Assembly: GCA_016875225.1 (NCBI GenBank) | Contig: VGRW01000007.1 | Span: 1-64,000 of the forward strand | From: Deltaproteobacteria bacterium | GTDB lineage: Bacteria > Myxococcota_A > UBA9160 > SZUA-336 | DNA: 64,000 nt | Direction of reading: 5' to 3' | In this document: positions 17,968-26,886 of the stretch, in pieces | How the letters are laid out: each line of letters begins with the position of its first letter | Position numbering within the stretch: the first letter of the stretch is position 1 | The notes under the pieces: model-generated | Database searches by the model: none | The model's input: the letters and a program-made list of their open reading frames with translations, nothing else | Told to the model about the DNA's origin: nothing | Translations under genes and position numbers: made by a program

Positions 17968-18849
17968 GTGTTTCTGCGCTACGGCATGCGAGCCCTACAG
18001 ATCGCGCTCGGGATCGCGTGTCTGGCGGTGGTGTACGCGGGCCTCGCTCCCGTCCTGCGCGCCGGACCGATCGCGGATGCCTCGGTTCCGCCGCTGCAGG
18101 CCCCAGGCGAGAGGGACGCGAGCCTCGACCGCTACCGCGTGATCTCCAGCCGGAATCTGTTTCGAAGCAGCGTCGCTGCGCCGACCGCGCCCGTCACTGA
18201 AGAGCTCAAGGAGAGCGCGCTGCGGCTGAAGCTCTGCGGAACCTGGGCCGCGCAGCCCGCCGACCAGTCCGTCGCCTGCATCGACGACCAGGGCACCCAG
18301 AAGCGCCGCGCGTTCAGGGTCGGCCAGGAGATCAGCCCCGGCGTGCGGCTGCTCGCGGTCGACCGCCGGCGTGCGGTGATCGACAACCATGGCGCGCGCG
18401 AGCAGCTGAAGATGGAAGAGGCTGCGGCCGGAGGCGCCATCGCTCCGCGCAACCCCGCCGCGGCGCGCGCTGCGCCGGCGGGCGCGCCGGCGCGAGCGGC
18501 CACACCTCGACTCTCCGAGCGCCTGCGTCAGCTTCGCGAGCGGGCGCCCGCAGCCGAGTCGCCGCCCGCGGGCGCACCCGCGCCGAGCAAGCTCGAGAAG
18601 GCGCTGAACGGAGCGCAGCTTCTCCCCGTGTACGGCGAGAGCGGCAGCTTCGACGGAATTCGCGTCTCCGGAATCCAGCCCGGCGGGCCGTTCGCGGGGC
18701 TGGCCGAGAACACGGTCTGCTTCGAGGTCAACGGCATCAAGCTCGACTCTCCGCAGGCGCTCCCCACCGGGTTGGTGATGAACAGCGATGGCGACGCCTG
18801 CCTGCGCTGCCGACTGCCGGACGGCCAGGAGGTCACGCGATGCCTGTAG
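17968..18849 (+). CDS. gspC: Type II secretion inner-membrane protein GspC
   Basis: Bitopic protein that links the inner-membrane platform to the secretin. It has one membrane segment (RALQIALGIACLAVVYAGL), the periplasmic HR domain with SSRNLF and LKLCGTWAAQPADQSVACI, a Pro/Ala-rich linker, and a C-terminal PDZ-like region with GIRVSGIQPGGPFAGL. I chose GTG 17968, which has GGGGGTAG about 9 bases upstream; ATG 17986 or an in-frame GTG at 17890 are alternatives. The gene overlaps gspD by 10 bases and opens the twelve-gene gsp operon. Confidence 0.88.
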   Translation: MFLRYGMRALQIALGIACLAVVYAGLAPVLRAGPIADASVPPLQAPGERDASLDRYRVISSRNLFRSSVAAPTAPVTEELKESALRLKLCGTWAAQPADQSVACIDDQGTQKRRAFRVGQEISPGVRLLAVDRRRAVIDNHGAREQLKMEEAAAGGAIAPRNPAAARAAPAGAPARAATPRLSERLRQLRERAPAAESPPAGAPAPSKLEKALNGAQLLPVYGESGSFDGIRVSGIQPGGPFAGLAENTVCFEVNGIKLDSPQALPTGLVMNSDGDACLRCRLPDGQEVTRCL

Positions 18850-21368
18850 CCGTCCTGCTCGCGCTCTTGCTGCTGCTCGGAAGCGCCGGCGCCGCGGGAG
18901 CGCAGGACGCACCGCCCGTGGGCGGGACGATGGTCACGCTCGACTTCCAGGACGCGGAGATCACCGAGGTGATCGGCGTGATCGCGCAGGCCACGGGCAA
19001 GAACTTCCTCTACGACGATCGCGTGCGTGGCCGCGTGACCGTGATCTCGCCCGAGCCCGTCTCCGCGGACGAGGCCTACCGCGTCTTCGAATCGATCCTG
19101 CAGGTGAAGGGCTTCACGACGGTTCCCTCGCCCGGCGGGATCCTGAAGATCGTGCCGCTTCGCGACGCGAAGGAGAACCCGATCGAGACGGTCGCGGGAC
19201 CGAAGCCGTTCGAGAACCGCGACCTGTTCATCACGCGCCTGCTGCCGCTGCGCTTCGTGAAGGCGGAGCAGATCAGCGAGACGCTGAAGCCCCTCGTCTC
19301 GAAGGAAGCGAGCGTCATCTCCTACGCGCCGACCAACACGCTGATCATCACCGACTCGGCCTCGAACATCCGGCGCCTCGTGAACATCATCGACCAGATC
19401 GACGTGTCGACCTACCAGGAGCAGATCAAGCTGATCCCGATCCGCTACGCGGGCGCAGCCGCGCTCACCGGGCAGCTCGCCGAGATCTTCGGCAGTGAGA
19501 GCAGCGGGGCCGCCGCAAGCCAGGCCGGCTCGCGGATTCGCCGCGCGCGCGCGGCCCAGCCCGGCCAGCCGCAGGCGGGAGTGCCCGGCGTCGAGACGGT
19601 GGTCGGGGGCGGCGGAGAGCCCCGCTTCATCCCGGACGAGCGCACCAACTCGATCGTCGTGATCGCCACCAAGGCCGTGCTGCGCGAGGTCGAGCGGATC
19701 ATCGAGTTGCTCGACTACGAGCGGAAGGGCGCGGGGCGGATCCACGTCTACCGGCTTCAGAACGCCGACGCCGAGGAGATCGCCCAGACGCTCTCGAGCC
19801 TGGCGACGGGAACGTCGGGCGCGCCCCGACCGGCGACCACGCGGACCAGCCTGTCCGGTCTCGGCGGCGCGGCGGCTCAGGTGAGCGCGGCGGCGGCGGG
19901 TGGCGCAGGCGGTCTGGGCGGCACCGTCGCGGATCTCGGCGACGGCGTGCGAATCAGCGCCGACGCGCCGACGAATTCGTTGATCATCCAGGCCAGCCCC
20001 GAGGCGTTCGCGACGCTCTCCGAGGTGATCGAGGCGCTCGACATCCGTCGTCCGCAGGTGATGGTCGAGGCGCTGATCATGGAGGTCGACGTCACCGACT
20101 CGGAGGATCTCGGCGCGGGTTGGATCTACAACACGAAGATCGGCAGCAACGGCGTGCTGAGCATGGGCAGCGCCACGGGCGCGGCGCCGCCCTCGGTGAG
20201 CGCGCTTCTCGGCGGGCTGGCGAGCACCGCGGCGGGCGCCCCGAACTTCACGACGGCGCTTCTCGCCGGCTCGATCGAGGTCGTGAACGCCGATGGCGAC
20301 ATCGTTCAGATCCCGATCATCCAGGCGATCATCACCGCCTCGAAGTCGGACAACGACGTGAACATCATCTCGGCGCCGACGATCCTGACCGCGGACAACG
20401 AGGAGGCGGAGATCGTCGTCGGCGAGAACATCCCCGTGCCGACCTCGCGCCTGCAAGCCACCAGCACGACGACCGATCCGAACAACCCGTTCCAGACCTC
20501 GCAGAACATCGCGCGCGAGGACGTCGGCGTGACGCTGCGCGTGACGCCGCAGATCAGCGAAGGCGACACCGTCCGACTGAACATCTTCCAGGAGATCAGC
20601 GAGGTCGACGAGAGCAAGTCCAACGACACGCTCGGACCGACCACACGCAACCGCAAGGTCGAGAACACCGTCTACGTGCGCGACGGCGAGGCGGTGATGA
20701 TCGGCGGGATCCTGGCCGAGGCGCAGGGCTCGACCGAGACCAAGGTTCCGTGGCTGGGCGACATCCCGATCCTGGGCTGGGCGTTCAAGGGGACCAAGGA
20801 CGTGGTGCGCAAGACGAACCTGCTCGTGGTGCTCACGCCGAAGATCGTGCGCGGGCCGGACGACCTCGCGCGCGTCACCGTCGAGGGACGCGAGCGCTTC
20901 CGCGATGCCTCACGCGAGCAGATGAACCTGAGCGAGGACGAGCGGGAGGAGCGGCGAGCCGCGCTCGAGGCCGGCGTGCCCCTGCCGCGCGACCCAAATC
21001 CGGTACGCCGCGAGCTCGAGCGCCACGACGGTCGCTACCCGATCCGGGAGCTCCCCGAGCTTCGCGACCAGACTCGAGCGAACGAGCGCGCACGCGTGAA
21101 GGAGATCGAAGAGATGAAGGCGAGCGAGGCCAGCGGAAGCTACCTCGTGCAGGTCGCCCGCTTCGCGCGCGCCGAAGACGCGGTGTCGCTGCTGCAGAAG
21201 CTGATGGCCGACGGCTACGACGGCACGGTGCTCACGCGCAGCGAGCAAGGCCAGACGACGAACTGGGTGCAGCTCGGACCGTACGTGACCGAGACCCGCG
21301 CACAGGCGGTCGCGCGCGACCTGAACGCGACCCACGGCTTCACCTCCCTCGTGATCGTGGAGCCGTAG
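18840..21368 (+). CDS. gspD: Type II secretion secretin GspD with C-terminal SPOR domain
   Basis: Outer-membrane secretin channel. The 842-aa product has a signal peptide (1-22), N0 domain (TLDFQDAEITEVIGVIAQ), N1-N3 domains with a Gly/Ala-rich insertion near 220-250 and another near 320-360, and the secretin core (EDVGVTLRVTPQI; EAVMIGGIL; VPWLGDIPILGWAFK). Typical GspD has 650-700 residues. The extra C-terminus ends in a SPOR domain at about 765-842 (SYLVQVARFARAEDAVSLL and WVQLGPYVTETRAQAVARDL), which binds denuded peptidoglycan glycans. A charged linker (700-764) joins the two. The fusion suggests that the channel is anchored to or targeted by septal cell wall. Confidence 0.95.
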   Translation: MPVAVLLALLLLLGSAGAAGAQDAPPVGGTMVTLDFQDAEITEVIGVIAQATGKNFLYDDRVRGRVTVISPEPVSADEAYRVFESILQVKGFTTVPSPGGILKIVPLRDAKENPIETVAGPKPFENRDLFITRLLPLRFVKAEQISETLKPLVSKEASVISYAPTNTLIITDSASNIRRLVNIIDQIDVSTYQEQIKLIPIRYAGAAALTGQLAEIFGSESSGAAASQAGSRIRRARAAQPGQPQAGVPGVETVVGGGGEPRFIPDERTNSIVVIATKAVLREVERIIELLDYERKGAGRIHVYRLQNADAEEIAQTLSSLATGTSGAPRPATTRTSLSGLGGAAAQVSAAAAGGAGGLGGTVADLGDGVRISADAPTNSLIIQASPEAFATLSEVIEALDIRRPQVMVEALIMEVDVTDSEDLGAGWIYNTKIGSNGVLSMGSATGAAPPSVSALLGGLASTAAGAPNFTTALLAGSIEVVNADGDIVQIPIIQAIITASKSDNDVNIISAPTILTADNEEAEIVVGENIPVPTSRLQATSTTTDPNNPFQTSQNIAREDVGVTLRVTPQISEGDTVRLNIFQEISEVDESKSNDTLGPTTRNRKVENTVYVRDGEAVMIGGILAEAQGSTETKVPWLGDIPILGWAFKGTKDVVRKTNLLVVLTPKIVRGPDDLARVTVEGRERFRDASREQMNLSEDEREERRAALEAGVPLPRDPNPVRRELERHDGRYPIRELPELRDQTRANERARVKEIEEMKASEASGSYLVQVARFARAEDAVSLLQKLMADGYDGTVLTRSEQGQTTNWVQLGPYVTETRAQAVARDLNATHGFTSLVIVEP

Positions 21369-21377
21369 GAGGCAGCG

Positions 21378-23117
21378 ATGGCCAGCCCCGTGCAGCTCCG
21401 CGCGGCCCTGCTCCAGCACACCTCGCTCAGCGAATCGGACCTCGCCCAGGCGATGAAGAAGCAGGAGCAGTCGGGACGGCGTCTCACCGATCTCCTGCTC
21501 GAGCTCGAGCTCGTGCCCGAAGGCGAGCTGATCGGCGCGCTCGCCGCCATGTACGGAATTCCCACCCGCGAGACGCTCGCGCCCGAGGACATCGACGCGG
21601 AGCTCGCCACCCAGCTTCCGATCTCGTTCGCGAAGCACCACCACGTGCTGCCGATCCGCCGCGACGGGGACCGGCTCGAGGTCGCGATCGCGGATCCGCT
21701 GCTCACCGATCCGCTCGACGACGTGCGAATGGTCTTCGCCGGCGCGCGCTGCGAGCCCGTGCTGGTCACGCGCCGCGCGATCCTGAACTGCATCAATCAC
21801 GTCTACGACCAGGCGAGCTCCGCGGAGGACGTGGCCGAGGAGTTCGCGGAGACCGACCTCGCCGACATCGCGAGCGAGCTGATCTCGGAGCCGGAGGACC
21901 TGCTCGACTCCTCCGAGGAGAGCGCGCCGATCATCCGGCTGGTGAACTCGCTGCTTCAGCAGGCGGTGAAGGAGCGCGCGAGCGACATCCACATCCAGCC
22001 CGGCGAGAAGGACCTCGTCGTGCGCTTCCGGATCGACAACCTGCTGCACGAGCCGATAAGGCCGCTGCCGCGGCGCATGCAGCAGGCGATCACGACGCGC
22101 ATCAAGATCATGGGCCGACTGGACATCGCCGAGAAGCGCCTGCCGCAGGACGGCCGGATCGTGCTCAAGATCGCCGGTCGGGACTACGACGTGCGCCTCT
22201 CGACGCTGCCGACACAGTACGGTGAACGCTGCGTGCTCCGGCTTCTGCCGCGCACGCAGGAGCTGCTCTCGATCGAGAAGATCGGCCTCTCGCCCGGCCA
22301 CCAGGAGACGCTGCGAAAGCTGATCCGGCGCAACAACGGGATCATCCTGGTCACCGGGCCGACCGGCTCCGGCAAGACCAATACGCTCTACGCGGCGCTG
22401 GCCGACATCAACAAGCCCGATCAGAACATCATCACGATCGAGGACCCGGTCGAGATCCGGCTGCCGGGAATCAGCCAGATCGAGGTGAAGTCGGCGATCG
22501 GCCTGACCTTCGCCGCGGGCCTGCGCTCGATCCTGCGCCAGAACCCGAACGTGATCCTGATCGGCGAGATCCGCGACTTGGAGACGGCCGAGATCGCGAT
22601 CCAGGCCAGCCTCACCGGCCACCTGGTCTTCTCGACGCTGCACACCAACGAGGCCGCAGGCACGATCACCCGCTTGATCGACATGGGTGTCGAGCCGTTC
22701 CTGATCGCGTCGTCGCTCGTCGCCGCGATCGGCCAGCGGCTGATCCGCGTGCTGTGCAAGCGCTGCCGCGAGCCGTACGCGCCGGGCGACGAGGAGCTCG
22801 CGGAGCTTTCGCTGTCGCGCGCGAAGATCGCCGGCAAGACGATCTACCGCGCCAAGGGCTGCGTGCACTGCAACCACACCGGCTACCACGGCCGCACCGG
22901 CATCTTCGAGATCCTGCCCATCGACGAGACGATCCGGCCGATGATCACGCGCGGCGTCGACTCGAAGCAGATCCAGGACGCGGCGCTCGCGGCGGGAATG
23001 CAGACCATGCGCATGCACGGCGCGCGGATGGTGCTCGAAGGCACGACGTCGATCGCGGAGATCGTGCGGCAGACCGAGGAGGAAGCGGTCGCGGCGCTCG
23101 ATCCGCAGGCGGCCTGA
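21378..23117 (+). CDS. gspE: Type II secretion ATPase GspE
   Basis: Hexameric cytoplasmic ATPase that powers pseudopilus assembly. The 579-aa product has an N-terminal MshEN-type domain that binds the platform, Walker A GPTGSGKT at 327-334, the Asp box ITIEDPVE, Walker B-like NPNVILIGEIRD and the His box FSTLHTNEA. A tetracysteine zinc site (CKRC and CVHC) lies near residues 457-500. AGGAGG precedes the ATG by seven bases. The full-length N-terminus is similar to the PilB/GspE class that in some bacteria binds c-di-GMP. Confidence 0.95.
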   Translation: MASPVQLRAALLQHTSLSESDLAQAMKKQEQSGRRLTDLLLELELVPEGELIGALAAMYGIPTRETLAPEDIDAELATQLPISFAKHHHVLPIRRDGDRLEVAIADPLLTDPLDDVRMVFAGARCEPVLVTRRAILNCINHVYDQASSAEDVAEEFAETDLADIASELISEPEDLLDSSEESAPIIRLVNSLLQQAVKERASDIHIQPGEKDLVVRFRIDNLLHEPIRPLPRRMQQAITTRIKIMGRLDIAEKRLPQDGRIVLKIAGRDYDVRLSTLPTQYGERCVLRLLPRTQELLSIEKIGLSPGHQETLRKLIRRNNGIILVTGPTGSGKTNTLYAALADINKPDQNIITIEDPVEIRLPGISQIEVKSAIGLTFAAGLRSILRQNPNVILIGEIRDLETAEIAIQASLTGHLVFSTLHTNEAAGTITRLIDMGVEPFLIASSLVAAIGQRLIRVLCKRCREPYAPGDEELAELSLSRAKIAGKTIYRAKGCVHCNHTGYHGRTGIFEILPIDETIRPMITRGVDSKQIQDAALAAGMQTMRMHGARMVLEGTTSIAEIVRQTEEEAVAALDPQAA

Positions 23118-23122
23118 GGGCG

Positions 23123-24346
23123 ATGCCGGTCTACCGCTACAAGGGGGTCGCCGCGGGAAATCGCGCGGTCTCCGCGACGATCGACGCGGACAGCCTGCGC
23201 GCCGCGCGCCTGAAGCTGCGCGCGGACGGGATCTTCCCCACCGAGATCGTCGCCGGAAAGACGCGCGGCGAGACCTCGGAGCTGCTCTCGAAACTGCGGC
23301 TGCCCGCGTTGCGGCGCGTCCCCGACCTGGATCTCTCGATGTTCTCGAGCCAGCTCTCGACGCTGATCTCCGCGGGTGTGCCGCTGGTCCAGGCGCTCTC
23401 CGCGCTCACCGAGCAGGTCGAGCGCGAGCGCTTCAAGACCGTGGTCGGAGCGGTGCGCGAGTCCGTGAACCAGGGCTCGTCGCTCGCCGAGGCGCTGGCC
23501 GAGCACCCGCACGTCTTCGACGAGCTCTACTGCTCGATGGTGCGGGCGGGAGAATCCTCGGGCGCGCTCGCGCCGGTGCTCTTGCGGCTCGCCGACTACG
23601 TCGAGAGCCGGATGGATCTGCGCAACCAGCTGATCAACGCGATGATCTATCCCGCGCTGATGCTCGCGTTCAGTGCCGCGGTCGCGGGCGTCCTGCTGGT
23701 GAAGGTGATCCCGAACATCACGACGATGCTCCGCGACATGAAGCAGGAGCTGCCGCTCGTGACGCGAGTCGTGGTGGCGGTCTCGGACGTCGTCACGGTG
23801 TACTGGTTTCCCGCACTGGTCGTGCTCGCGGCGGCGCTCTTGATCTGGACCCGGATCGTCCGGACCGAGCGCGGCCGCTTCGCCTGGGACGGGTTCATGC
23901 TCCGCACCCCGGTCTTCGGCCGGCTGATCCGCTACGTGGCGATCGCCCGCTTCGCGCGGACGCTCGCGACGCTCTCCGCCGGCGGCGTGAACATCGTCGG
24001 CGCGCTCGAGATCGCGCGCAGCGTGACCGCCAATGCCGTGATCGCCAAGGCCGTCGACGGCGTGAAGGATGCGATCACGCGCGGCTCCTCGATCGCCGCG
24101 CAGATGCGCACGAGCGGCGAGTTCCCGCCGCTCGTCACGCACATGATCTCGGTCGGCGAGGCTTCCGGGGAGCTCCCCTCGATGCTCGGAAAGCTCGCCG
24201 ACACCTACGACACCCAGGTCGAGAACGCGCTGCAGCGCATGCTCGCACTGCTCGGTCCGATCCTGCTCGTCTTCGTCGCGATCGTGATCCTGGTGATCAT
24301 CCTCTCGACGCTTCTGCCGCTCATGAACATGACGTCCGCGCTCTAG
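23123..24346 (+). CDS. gspF: Type II secretion platform protein GspF
   Basis: Polytopic inner-membrane protein (407 aa) at the centre of the assembly platform. Two homologous cytoplasmic GspF domains are visible (MFSSQLSTLISAGVPLVQAL and RFARTLATLSAGGVNIVGAL), each with the conserved E-SG motif (AGESSGAL and VGEASGEL). Three membrane segments lie near residues 175-195, 225-245 and 375-398. The start MPVYRYKG is the usual family N-terminus at ATG 23123, five bases after gspE; the longer open frame upstream lies inside gspE. Confidence 0.95.
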   Translation: MPVYRYKGVAAGNRAVSATIDADSLRAARLKLRADGIFPTEIVAGKTRGETSELLSKLRLPALRRVPDLDLSMFSSQLSTLISAGVPLVQALSALTEQVERERFKTVVGAVRESVNQGSSLAEALAEHPHVFDELYCSMVRAGESSGALAPVLLRLADYVESRMDLRNQLINAMIYPALMLAFSAAVAGVLLVKVIPNITTMLRDMKQELPLVTRVVVAVSDVVTVYWFPALVVLAAALLIWTRIVRTERGRFAWDGFMLRTPVFGRLIRYVAIARFARTLATLSAGGVNIVGALEIARSVTANAVIAKAVDGVKDAITRGSSIAAQMRTSGEFPPLVTHMISVGEASGELPSMLGKLADTYDTQVENALQRMLALLGPILLVFVAIVILVIILSTLLPLMNMTSAL

Positions 24347-24372
24347 GGCGGCCCTTCAAGGAGATTCCCCCC

Positions 24373-24822
24373 ATGCGACTCGAAGAACGCGACGGCTTCA
24401 CCCTGATCGAGATCATGGTGGTCGTGCTGATCGTCGGCCTCTTGATGACGGTGCTCGCGACCAACGTCTTCCGGCGGCTCGGCGGCGCGCAGGCCGACAT
24501 CGCGCGCCTGCAGGTCTCGAAGCTCTCGCAGCAGCTCGAGCTGTACAAGCTCGACAACGGCACCTACCCCACGAGCGAGCAGGGGCTCGATGCGCTGGTC
24601 CACGAGCCGACCACCGAGCCGCGGCCGCGGCGCTACCCGGACGGCGGCTACGTCTCGTCGAAGGATCTGCTCGATCCCTGGCAGGTGCCCTTCAAGTACG
24701 AGCGACCGGGAAAGAACAACGCGCGGAGCTTCGATCTGTACAGCTTCGGCGCGGACGGTCAGCCCGGTGGCGACGGCGAGAACGCCGAGATCGGAAACTG
24801 GGAAGTGACCGAACCGCGCTGA
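24373..24822 (+). CDS. gspG: Major pseudopilin GspG
   Basis: Main subunit of the periplasmic pseudopilus. The 149-aa precursor has a prepilin cleavage site after ERDG, giving a mature FTLIEIMVVVLIVGLL helix with Glu5. The C-terminus keeps the calcium-binding beta region (DLLDPWQVPFKYERPG; DLYSFGADGQPGGDGENAEI). AAGGAG lies nine bases before the ATG. A prepilin peptidase is needed for processing and is not in this window. Confidence 0.95.
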   Translation: MRLEERDGFTLIEIMVVVLIVGLLMTVLATNVFRRLGGAQADIARLQVSKLSQQLELYKLDNGTYPTSEQGLDALVHEPTTEPRPRRYPDGGYVSSKDLLDPWQVPFKYERPGKNNARSFDLYSFGADGQPGGDGENAEIGNWEVTEPR

Positions 24823-24825
24823 GCC

Positions 24826-25407
24826 GTGAACCTTCGAGGCGCCGAAGCCGGCTTCACCCTGCTCGAGCTGCTGGTCGTGCTGCTGCTGATCGTGCTCGTG
24901 ACGGGCGTGTTCACGACCCGCATCGGCGGCGGATTCGGCGTTCACCTGCGCAACTCCGGACGCACGCTCGCCGCGGAGCTCGAGTACGTCGGCCAGCGCG
25001 CGGTGACCACGGGTCGGGCGCAGCGCTTCGTGATCGACCTGGACCAGCAGGTCTTCCGCCTCGAAGAGCTGCCGCCGGAAGCGCCCGCGACCGAAGCGGA
25101 GCTTCCCGAGCACGCCGAGAACCTCGACCTGGCCCCGCCGCTCTCGGAAGCGGTCTTCGCTCCCGTCGAGGGACGGATCGGCGAGTGGCGCGCACTCGAC
25201 GACGCGGACGAAGTGCGATTCCTCGAGGTGCGGCTCGGCGGCGCGCCCAGCCACGAGGGCGCGGTCGGAATCGGCTTCTCTTCCGACGGCGCGAGCGATC
25301 CCGCGGAGATCTGGCTGCGCGACGACGGCGGCTACGAGCTGCTAATCCGCGTGGTCGCCTTCACCGGCGAGATCCGCGTCGAGGAGGTCGACGCCGGTGG
25401 CCCGTAG
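24826..25407 (+). CDS. gspH: Minor pseudopilin GspH
   Basis: A 193-aa pseudopilin with cleavage site AEAG followed by FTLLELLVVLLLIVLV and Glu5. It sits between gspG and gspI, the normal gspH position, and its length suits GspH. The start is GTG 24826, four bases after gspG. Its 3' end overlaps gspI by 11 bases. The globular part is acidic and poorly conserved, as is usual in this family, so the assignment rests on the N-terminus and order. Confidence 0.85.
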   Translation: MNLRGAEAGFTLLELLVVLLLIVLVTGVFTTRIGGGFGVHLRNSGRTLAAELEYVGQRAVTTGRAQRFVIDLDQQVFRLEELPPEAPATEAELPEHAENLDLAPPLSEAVFAPVEGRIGEWRALDDADEVRFLEVRLGGAPSHEGAVGIGFSSDGASDPAEIWLRDDGGYELLIRVVAFTGEIRVEEVDAGGP

Positions 25408-25954
25408 CCGCGACGGATTCACGCTGATCGAAGTCCTGGCGGCGCTGCTGATCGTCGGGCTGGTCTTCGGCCTCTTGCTCGAATCGGTGACCGCGAACCT
25501 CGACGATCTCGGGCGCGCGCGTCTGGAGGCTCGCGCGACGCAGCTGGCCGAGGAACGCGCGCGCCAGCTCGCGGGCGAGATCAGCGCAGGGGCCGAGATC
25601 GAGGACGGCGAGACCGAAGGCGAGTACGAGCCTCCCGACGCGGATCTGCGCTGGCACGTGAACGTGTCGGAGCAGACGCTCGAGCTGCCGGAGGACTATC
25701 CCGCCGAGGTCTCGCCCTCCCCGCTCTTCGCCGTGCCGGGGGCTGCGCGCCCGGCCGCGTTGCCGGGCCGGGTCCCGCCGCTTCGGCTGGTCGAGGTGCG
25801 CGTCTTCGCGGTCGAGGACGAGCCCGAGAGCGCGACGCCGTTCGTCCTGCTCGTGACCGCCCCTCCCGATCCCGCGCGGCTCGAGGAGCTGCGCAAGCAG
25901 CGCGAGCAGGCGCCGCCGCCCGAGGCTCCCAAGACAGGAGGGGCCACGCCATGA
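25397..25954 (+). CDS. gspI: Minor pseudopilin GspI
   Basis: A 185-aa pseudopilin with cleavage site SRDG before FTLIEVLAALLIVGLVFGLL. GspI starts the tip complex with J and K. The segment ATQLAEERARQLAGEI is the typical continuation of the N-terminal helix in GspI. GTG 25397 is the likely start and overlaps gspH by 11 bases. The C-terminus is extended by a Glu/Pro-rich tail (about 150-185). Confidence 0.85.
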   Translation: MARSRDGFTLIEVLAALLIVGLVFGLLLESVTANLDDLGRARLEARATQLAEERARQLAGEISAGAEIEDGETEGEYEPPDADLRWHVNVSEQTLELPEDYPAEVSPSPLFAVPGAARPAALPGRVPPLRLVEVRVFAVEDEPESATPFVLLVTAPPDPARLEELRKQREQAPPPEAPKTGGATP

Positions 25955-26886
25955 GCCCGCGGTCGGCGCGCGGGTTCACGCTTCTCGAGGTGATGGTCGC
26001 CATCTTCATCATGGCGCTGGTGATCACGTTCGCCTTCCAGGCGTACCAGGGAATCGCGGAGGCCTACACGCGCGTCTCGGACGGCACGTCGCGCGATCGC
26101 GCGGCGCGAATCCTGCTCGATCGGATCGAGCGCGAGCTCGTCGGCGCGGTCCTCGTGCAGCGCGAGCTCGGGGTGGACCCGCTCACCCACCCCTACGTCT
26201 TCTACGGCCAGCCGCTCCAGCAGAGCGACTCCGAGGGCTTCGAGCTGCGCTTCGTCACCCAGACGCCGCTTCGCTCGCCGGGCAGCCCGCCCGCGCCGCT
26301 GGCGCTCGTGTCGTACGGCACGGTGGCGTCGCGATCCGGCCACGGCGTCGACCTGCTCCGGCAGGAGGAGGCGCTGCCCGCGGAGCTCCGCAAGGAGGTG
26401 GAGTGGACCCAGCCGCAGACCGTGGCCGACGAGCTCGCGATCTTCTCGATGAGCTTCGTCGGCGAAGGAAGCGAGGCCCCAGGGGTCTGGGACTCGACGA
26501 GCGTGGCACAGCTCGACCAGCTTCCCCTCTCGATCGAGCTCAGGCTCGCGCTCTGGGAGATGGGACCGGACGGCGAGCCCTGGCCCGGTCTCGAGATCAC
26601 GCGGCTCGTGGACCTGCCGGTTCGTCCGTTCCGACTGAGCGCCGAGGATGCAGAGAAGAACCGGGGCGCGGCCGACTGCGGATCCGGCGTGACGGTGGCC
26701 GTCTGCCTGGCGGGCTTCGAGGCGGAGCTCGCGGCGGCGAGCCCGGCGCTCGCGGCGGCGATCGAGGAGGCCCGGAACCAGACGGAGGACGCCTGCTGGA
26801 GCGACCCCGAGCCGTCTCCGGCGCTGCAGCGCCTGAAGGTGTTGCTGAACGGGCTGCCCGGCTTCGACGAGGGGAGCTGCCCGTGA
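25951..26886 (+). CDS. gspJ: Minor pseudopilin GspJ
   Basis: A 311-aa tip pseudopilin, longer than the usual ~200 residues. The cleavage site is ARG before FTLLEVMVAIFIMALV, with a following helix that carries ARILLDRIERELVGAV, the GspJ pattern. Two or three Cys in the C-terminal insertion (residues 230-311) may form disulfides. It overlaps gspI and gspK by four bases each, consistent with coupled translation of the I-J-K tip complex. Confidence 0.88.
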   Translation: MSPRSARGFTLLEVMVAIFIMALVITFAFQAYQGIAEAYTRVSDGTSRDRAARILLDRIERELVGAVLVQRELGVDPLTHPYVFYGQPLQQSDSEGFELRFVTQTPLRSPGSPPAPLALVSYGTVASRSGHGVDLLRQEEALPAELRKEVEWTQPQTVADELAIFSMSFVGEGSEAPGVWDSTSVAQLDQLPLSIELRLALWEMGPDGEPWPGLEITRLVDLPVRPFRLSAEDAEKNRGAADCGSGVTVAVCLAGFEAELAAASPALAAAIEEARNQTEDACWSDPEPSPALQRLKVLLNGLPGFDEGSCP

